Of a stretch of DNA of 64,000 nucleotides, positions 61,022-64,000 are shown piece after piece. Each line of letters starts with the position of its first letter. Within the stretch, counting starts at the first letter, position 1. A program made the position numbers and the translations under genes. Source of the stretch: Delftia tsuruhatensis (GTDB lineage Bacteria > Pseudomonadota > Gammaproteobacteria > Burkholderiales > Burkholderiaceae_C); contig NZ_LR813084.1 in assembly GCF_903815225.1 (NCBI RefSeq), forward strand, positions 3,390,501 through 3,454,500. Direction: 5' to 3'. The notes below the pieces were generated by a model. The model did no database searches, was not told the origin of the DNA, and saw only the letters and a program-made list of their open reading frames with translations.

Positions 61022-61873
61022 TCAGCCTTTCATGGCGTGGATGAGGTTCTGCAGCGCGGAAGCTGCGACGGGATGCGGAGCCGAATCACTCAGGCCGCCA
61101 GGTTTTCCAGCCGAATCGCTCAGGCCGGACTTGAAATCGGAGAGCAGTCGTTGCGCCTCGCTGCGCGGCATGCCGCTGGATCGCAGTGCTGCTTCGATGC
61201 GGCGAACGGCGACGGCTTGGGTGCCGCTTCCGTCATCCTTGATGGCGGCGTCTTCCAGCAGGGCGTCCGCCCAACCCTCCGCGACTGCGGCAGAGCCGCC
61301 AATCCAGCTTTCCTTGTCCATCAAGGTCTGGATGCGCTTGAGCTCTACGCCGGTGCGGGCCTGGTAGACATCCGCCATGGCGGCATCGAAAGGCGCCATC
61401 TGTTCGCTCAGCTCGGCGAAGTCGTGCCGGTTGCCTGCAGCCAAGCACCAGCAGTTGTGGATCATCAGGAACGATGGGCGGCCGATGCGGATCTCGTCGC
61501 CCGCCATCGCGATCACGGAGGCGGCGCTTGCGGCCAAGCCCAGGATGTTGATGGTCACGCGCCCACGGTGCTCGCGCAGTTGGTTGTAGATCGCAACGCC
61601 TTCAAACATGTCGCCGCCTGGGCTGTTCAGGTTGACTGTCACATCGCGATCACCGATGGCCCGAAGGGCGCCGGCTACGCGCTTGGCGGTGACGCCATCG
61701 CCGGTCCACCAGTCCTCCCCAATCACGTCGAGGATGCTCACCACGTTGTCGGGCGAATCGCCGGCAGCTGCCTGGATGGCGGGCGACCAGCGAGCCAAGG
61801 CATTCGGCGATACGAACGATTGGATTCGCTCGCGGCCGTAGGCCTGCAGCTCAGGTAGTTGCTTGAGGCTCAT
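61022..61873 (-). CDS. ClpP-like prohead maturation protease
   Basis: 283 residues from the ATG at 61873 (MSLKQLPELQAYGRERIQSF), overlapping the portal gene end by 23 bases. The ClpP-fold core has VNLNSPGGDMFEGVAIYNQL, LGLAASAASVIAMAGDEIRI with the catalytic Ser (AASAAS), and LMIHNCWCLAAGN with the His. It cleaves the capsid delta domain. Near the C-terminus a short repeat (GLSDSA twice) is seen. This is the structural protease; compare the separate ClpP-like protein at 55307. Confidence 0.93.
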   Translation of the reverse strand: MSLKQLPELQAYGRERIQSFVSPNALARWSPAIQAAAGDSPDNVVSILDVIGEDWWTGDGVTAKRVAGALRAIGDRDVTVNLNSPGGDMFEGVAIYNQLREHRGRVTINILGLAASAASVIAMAGDEIRIGRPSFLMIHNCWCLAAGNRHDFAELSEQMAPFDAAMADVYQARTGVELKRIQTLMDKESWIGGSAAVAEGWADALLEDAAIKDDGSGTQAVAVRRIEAALRSSGMPRSEAQRLLSDFKSGLSDSAGKPGGLSDSAPHPVAASALQNLIHAMKG

Positions 61874-63092
61874 TGCTTGCTTTCTTCCCTGAGGGATCGC
61901 CCAGGGTGTTGAACTTCGGGTTCGGGTCTGCCGGGTACTCAGCGAGGTCGCGGACCTCATTGGCCGTGTGCCATGGCTGGTGGCCACCGGCGCCCAGCGC
62001 CTTGGCGAAGTAGTCCGCCTGGTCCTTGAGCGTGCCGCGCAGCAGCGCGCGCTCGTTGAACTTGAAGTAGTAGTGCCCCCTCTCCGCATCCGTCAGCAGC
62101 GAGCGCTCCAGGGCCTGCTCCCAGGCCGTGAAACGCGGCGTCATCGTGAACTGCACGAAGAAGATGGCCAGCTGCTCGATGCCGGAGCCCCAACTGGTAT
62201 CATCCATCATCAGCAGCGGGCGGGGCACGCCGTACAGACGGGCCACCTCCTCGATCTGGTGGTTGCGGCTTTCCAGCTGCTGGCCGTCCTTGGCCGTCGA
62301 GGTGAAGGGATTGGCCTTGGCCCCCTCCTCCGCGATCATCCATTTGTTGACGTTCTCGGAGCCGCTGAGCCCCTGGTCCAGGGAAGCCCGCATGCGGTTG
62401 TACGCCTGGTCTGAGAGAGCATTCGGCGTCTCGATCGCGCCCCCAGCCATCACGCCAGTCTTGAAGATGTTGCCGGCCGCGCGCTGCGCCTGCTCGGCCA
62501 GCTCGAAGACCTCGGTGGACAGTTGCCGCTTGGACAGGCCCAGCACACCGTCGAACGACAGCTCGCGCACATGCAGGATCTCCTCCTGGTCCAGCGTGAT
62601 CTGACCGCCGTTTTCAGTTGTGCAGCGGTACTGCATGCGCCAGTTGCTGCCCAGTTTGGCGTCCACCTTCCCTTTCTCGAAGGGAATCAGGTGGATCGGG
62701 CGGCCAGCGGCGCGGATGATGCGCGCGTATGCGTTGCCCTCGGTCTCCAGCAGCAGCTGCATCTGGCTCTTGAACTCCATCGGCGTCTGCCAGGGGTTCG
62801 GCTTGTAGCGCAGCAGCTTGTGCGCCGGGTGATCCTTGGCAACCTCCTTGTCGTCGCCGGCCCGGTAAAGGCTGGTGGGCAGCATGCCCAGGCCATTGCC
62901 GATCAGCGACAGACAGCGCAACGCCGAGGTGTTGCGCAGCATCCGGTTCGATGCGCCCATCTGGCCCTTGCGGATGAACTCCAGCAGCGCCGGGTCGTCC
63001 AGCCCCTGGAAGGCAATTCCTTCCGAACTGGCTCGCGGGCGCGACTGAGCCTCCGGCCCATCCCGCCGGAACAGCTTGTCGAATATCTTCAT
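61851..63092 (-). CDS. Phage portal protein (HK97 family)
   Basis: 413 residues from the ATG at 63092 (MKIFDKLFRRDGPEAQSRPR). Family segments: ASNRMLRNTSALRCLSLIGN, RYKPNPWQTPMEFKSQMQLL, GNAYARIIRAAGRPIHLIPF and RLYGVPRPLLMMDDTSWGSG. It forms the dodecameric DNA gate at one capsid vertex. It lies 11 bases after terminase. Confidence 0.95.
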   Translation of the reverse strand: MKIFDKLFRRDGPEAQSRPRASSEGIAFQGLDDPALLEFIRKGQMGASNRMLRNTSALRCLSLIGNGLGMLPTSLYRAGDDKEVAKDHPAHKLLRYKPNPWQTPMEFKSQMQLLLETEGNAYARIIRAAGRPIHLIPFEKGKVDAKLGSNWRMQYRCTTENGGQITLDQEEILHVRELSFDGVLGLSKRQLSTEVFELAEQAQRAAGNIFKTGVMAGGAIETPNALSDQAYNRMRASLDQGLSGSENVNKWMIAEEGAKANPFTSTAKDGQQLESRNHQIEEVARLYGVPRPLLMMDDTSWGSGIEQLAIFFVQFTMTPRFTAWEQALERSLLTDAERGHYYFKFNERALLRGTLKDQADYFAKALGAGGHQPWHTANEVRDLAEYPADPNPKFNTLGDPSGKKASNEPQATT

Positions 63093-63103
63093 GTGGTCGT
63101 GCC

Positions 63104-64000
63104 CTATAGAAAGCGCATGCCGCGCGTCTCGTAGACGGATGGCCCCTTGGCCTGCGGGTTGGTCGCCATGAGCGTGACGGCGTTCAGGGAGGCCATCAGC
63201 GGATCGATCTTCCCTGTGCCGCTGGCCTGCTTCGTGATCAGAGAGGCGTTGCCCGAGGGCACCACCTTCGCATTGCCAACACACCAGGCCATGAGAGGCT
63301 GTGCGGCGTGGGTAAGACTCCCATCCTCCAGGCCCCGCTCCGCGACAGCCATGGCGCCGGTGAGCTTCCAACCCTGCGAGATGCCGATGATCATTTCCTC
63401 CGGTATCCCGGCATCAATGAGCGCCTGGTACACAACCTTGTGCGTTCGCTCAGGGTCCAGACCGATTCGCGCCAGCAGGCCGGCGTCGTAGATCTCCTTG
63501 CAGACCGCCGCAAGCTCCTCCAGATCCTGCCCCGGGCGCTCCACCACGACCAGGTCGCCGTCGCGCTCGAAGTCTCGGTATCTCGGCTCCTCCGACTTAC
63601 GCCTTTCGATGCCAATGGGGTGGATCCAAGCCTTGTTCCAGAGCGCACAGCGAGTCACGCCTCGGTATCGCCCCTCAACAGCTAGGCCCAGCAAGTCATC
63701 CAGCCCGCCACCGTCGATCCCGACCACAACGACCTCGCACTCGCGCAGGATGTATTCGAGCGAAATGCGGCGGTTCCCACGAAGCTCCCAAAACTCTGCG
63801 CCAGCCCAGCTGTTGGAACGGTGCTTCAAGCCGACCTCAACGTTGCCGTACTTGGCCAGCATGCCTCTGAGCGACTCCTTGCCCTCCTGCTGCGCCTTGC
63901 GAAACTCGCGCTCCAAGAATGGCCGGTCCACCGAGTACCCCAGATTGGGGTTCACCATGGCCAGGTTCTCCAGGAGCATGCAGCCCTCGTTCTTCACCAG
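63104..64000 (-). CDS. Terminase large subunit, nuclease part (5' end outside window)
   Basis: About 298 codons of the C-terminal half. The nuclease domain is visible: EVVVVGIDGGGLDDLLGLAV (first Asp), RDGDLVVVERPGQDLEELAA and MASLNAVTLMATNPQAKGPS at the end. The ATPase domain and start lie beyond the right edge; the frame is open to the last base. It packages DNA through the portal. The next phage genes, including the prophage's own integrase and regulators, must be to the right. Confidence 0.92.
   Translation of the reverse strand: MVKNEGCMLLENLAMVNPNLGYSVDRPFLEREFRKAQQEGKESLRGMLAKYGNVEVGLKHRSNSWAGAEFWELRGNRRISLEYILRECEVVVVGIDGGGLDDLLGLAVEGRYRGVTRCALWNKAWIHPIGIERRKSEEPRYRDFERDGDLVVVERPGQDLEELAAVCKEIYDAGLLARIGLDPERTHKVVYQALIDAGIPEEMIIGISQGWKLTGAMAVAERGLEDGSLTHAAQPLMAWCVGNAKVVPSGNASLITKQASGTGKIDPLMASLNAVTLMATNPQAKGPSVYETRGMRFL

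Noticed and set aside
1..64000. CRISPR arrays or rRNA genes
   Set aside because: No regularly spaced short repeats with unique spacers were seen; the only tandem repeat is coding (fibre stalk). No rRNA sequence was recognised.

Overview
The window looks like high-GC betaproteobacterial chromosome of the family Comamonadaceae, with Delftia as the best guess. The basis is the GC-rich codon use, the SucA/SucB pair, the selenocysteine formate dehydrogenase locus, the small H-NS family proteins and a GC-rich intergenic repeat I associate with that family. The genus is an inference from sequence character only; no search was run.

Left part (1-34.9 kb, core-like). The minus strand begins with sucA-sucB (2-oxoglutarate dehydrogenase), followed by a divergent AI-2E-family permease. 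A compact selenium locus then follows on the plus strand. It holds a three-subunit membrane formate dehydrogenase whose catalytic subunit is read through an in-frame UGA (Sec197) followed by a bacterial SECIS hairpin, then fdhE, selA, selB, tRNA-Sec(UCA) and, slightly further on, selD. The enzyme and all four dedicated Sec factors lie within about 13.3 kb. Between tRNA-Sec and selD sits a minus-strand yfiR-yfiN-yfiB-type operon, a periplasmic/outer-membrane switch controlling a diguanylate cyclase. Next come an exported penicillin-acylase-type Ntn hydrolase, an Lrp/AsnC regulator, two further GGDEF proteins, two methyl-accepting chemotaxis proteins, an H-NS family protein, a MurA-like enolpyruvyl transferase, a GNAT acetyltransferase and an exported choloylglycine-hydrolase-type Ntn hydrolase.

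Middle part (about 33.4-41 kb, accessory). Small ORFs with good ribosome-binding sites dominate. The stretch also holds a second H-NS family gene, a c-type cytochrome apparently broken by two opposite frameshifts, a decayed IS3-family transposase, a stand-alone BLUF blue-light sensor, and an acetyltransferase remnant fused to the C-terminal half of a tyrosine recombinase. It ends at a displaced 3' half of a tRNA-Lys gene (40900-40946), which I read as an attachment-site scar.

Right part (about 41-64 kb, prophage). From the right edge leftward on the minus strand lie the late genes of a lambda/HK97-type siphovirus: terminase, portal, ClpP-like prohead protease, HK97 capsid, connector and closure proteins, tail completion and terminator proteins, tail tube, G/GT chaperones with a G GGA AAC -1 frameshift site, a 1568-residue tape measure, a short set of tail and fibre genes, holin-like proteins, endolysin and overlapping spanins. 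Cargo genes follow near the presumed end (nuclease-fold protein, ferritin-like protein, isochorismatase-like hydrolase, YetF/DUF421 protein and small membrane proteins).

The most unusual feature is a two-gene divergent cassette between the tail chaperones and the tape measure gene (54.8-55.9 kb). It encodes a small exported protein and a ClpP-fold serine protease on the opposite strand to the late operon. Each gene has its Shine-Dalgarno sequence inside a strong hairpin. Beside the cassette lies a 142-residue ORF that resembles the C-terminus of the tape measure protein. Several intrinsic-terminator-like hairpins also sit between late genes.
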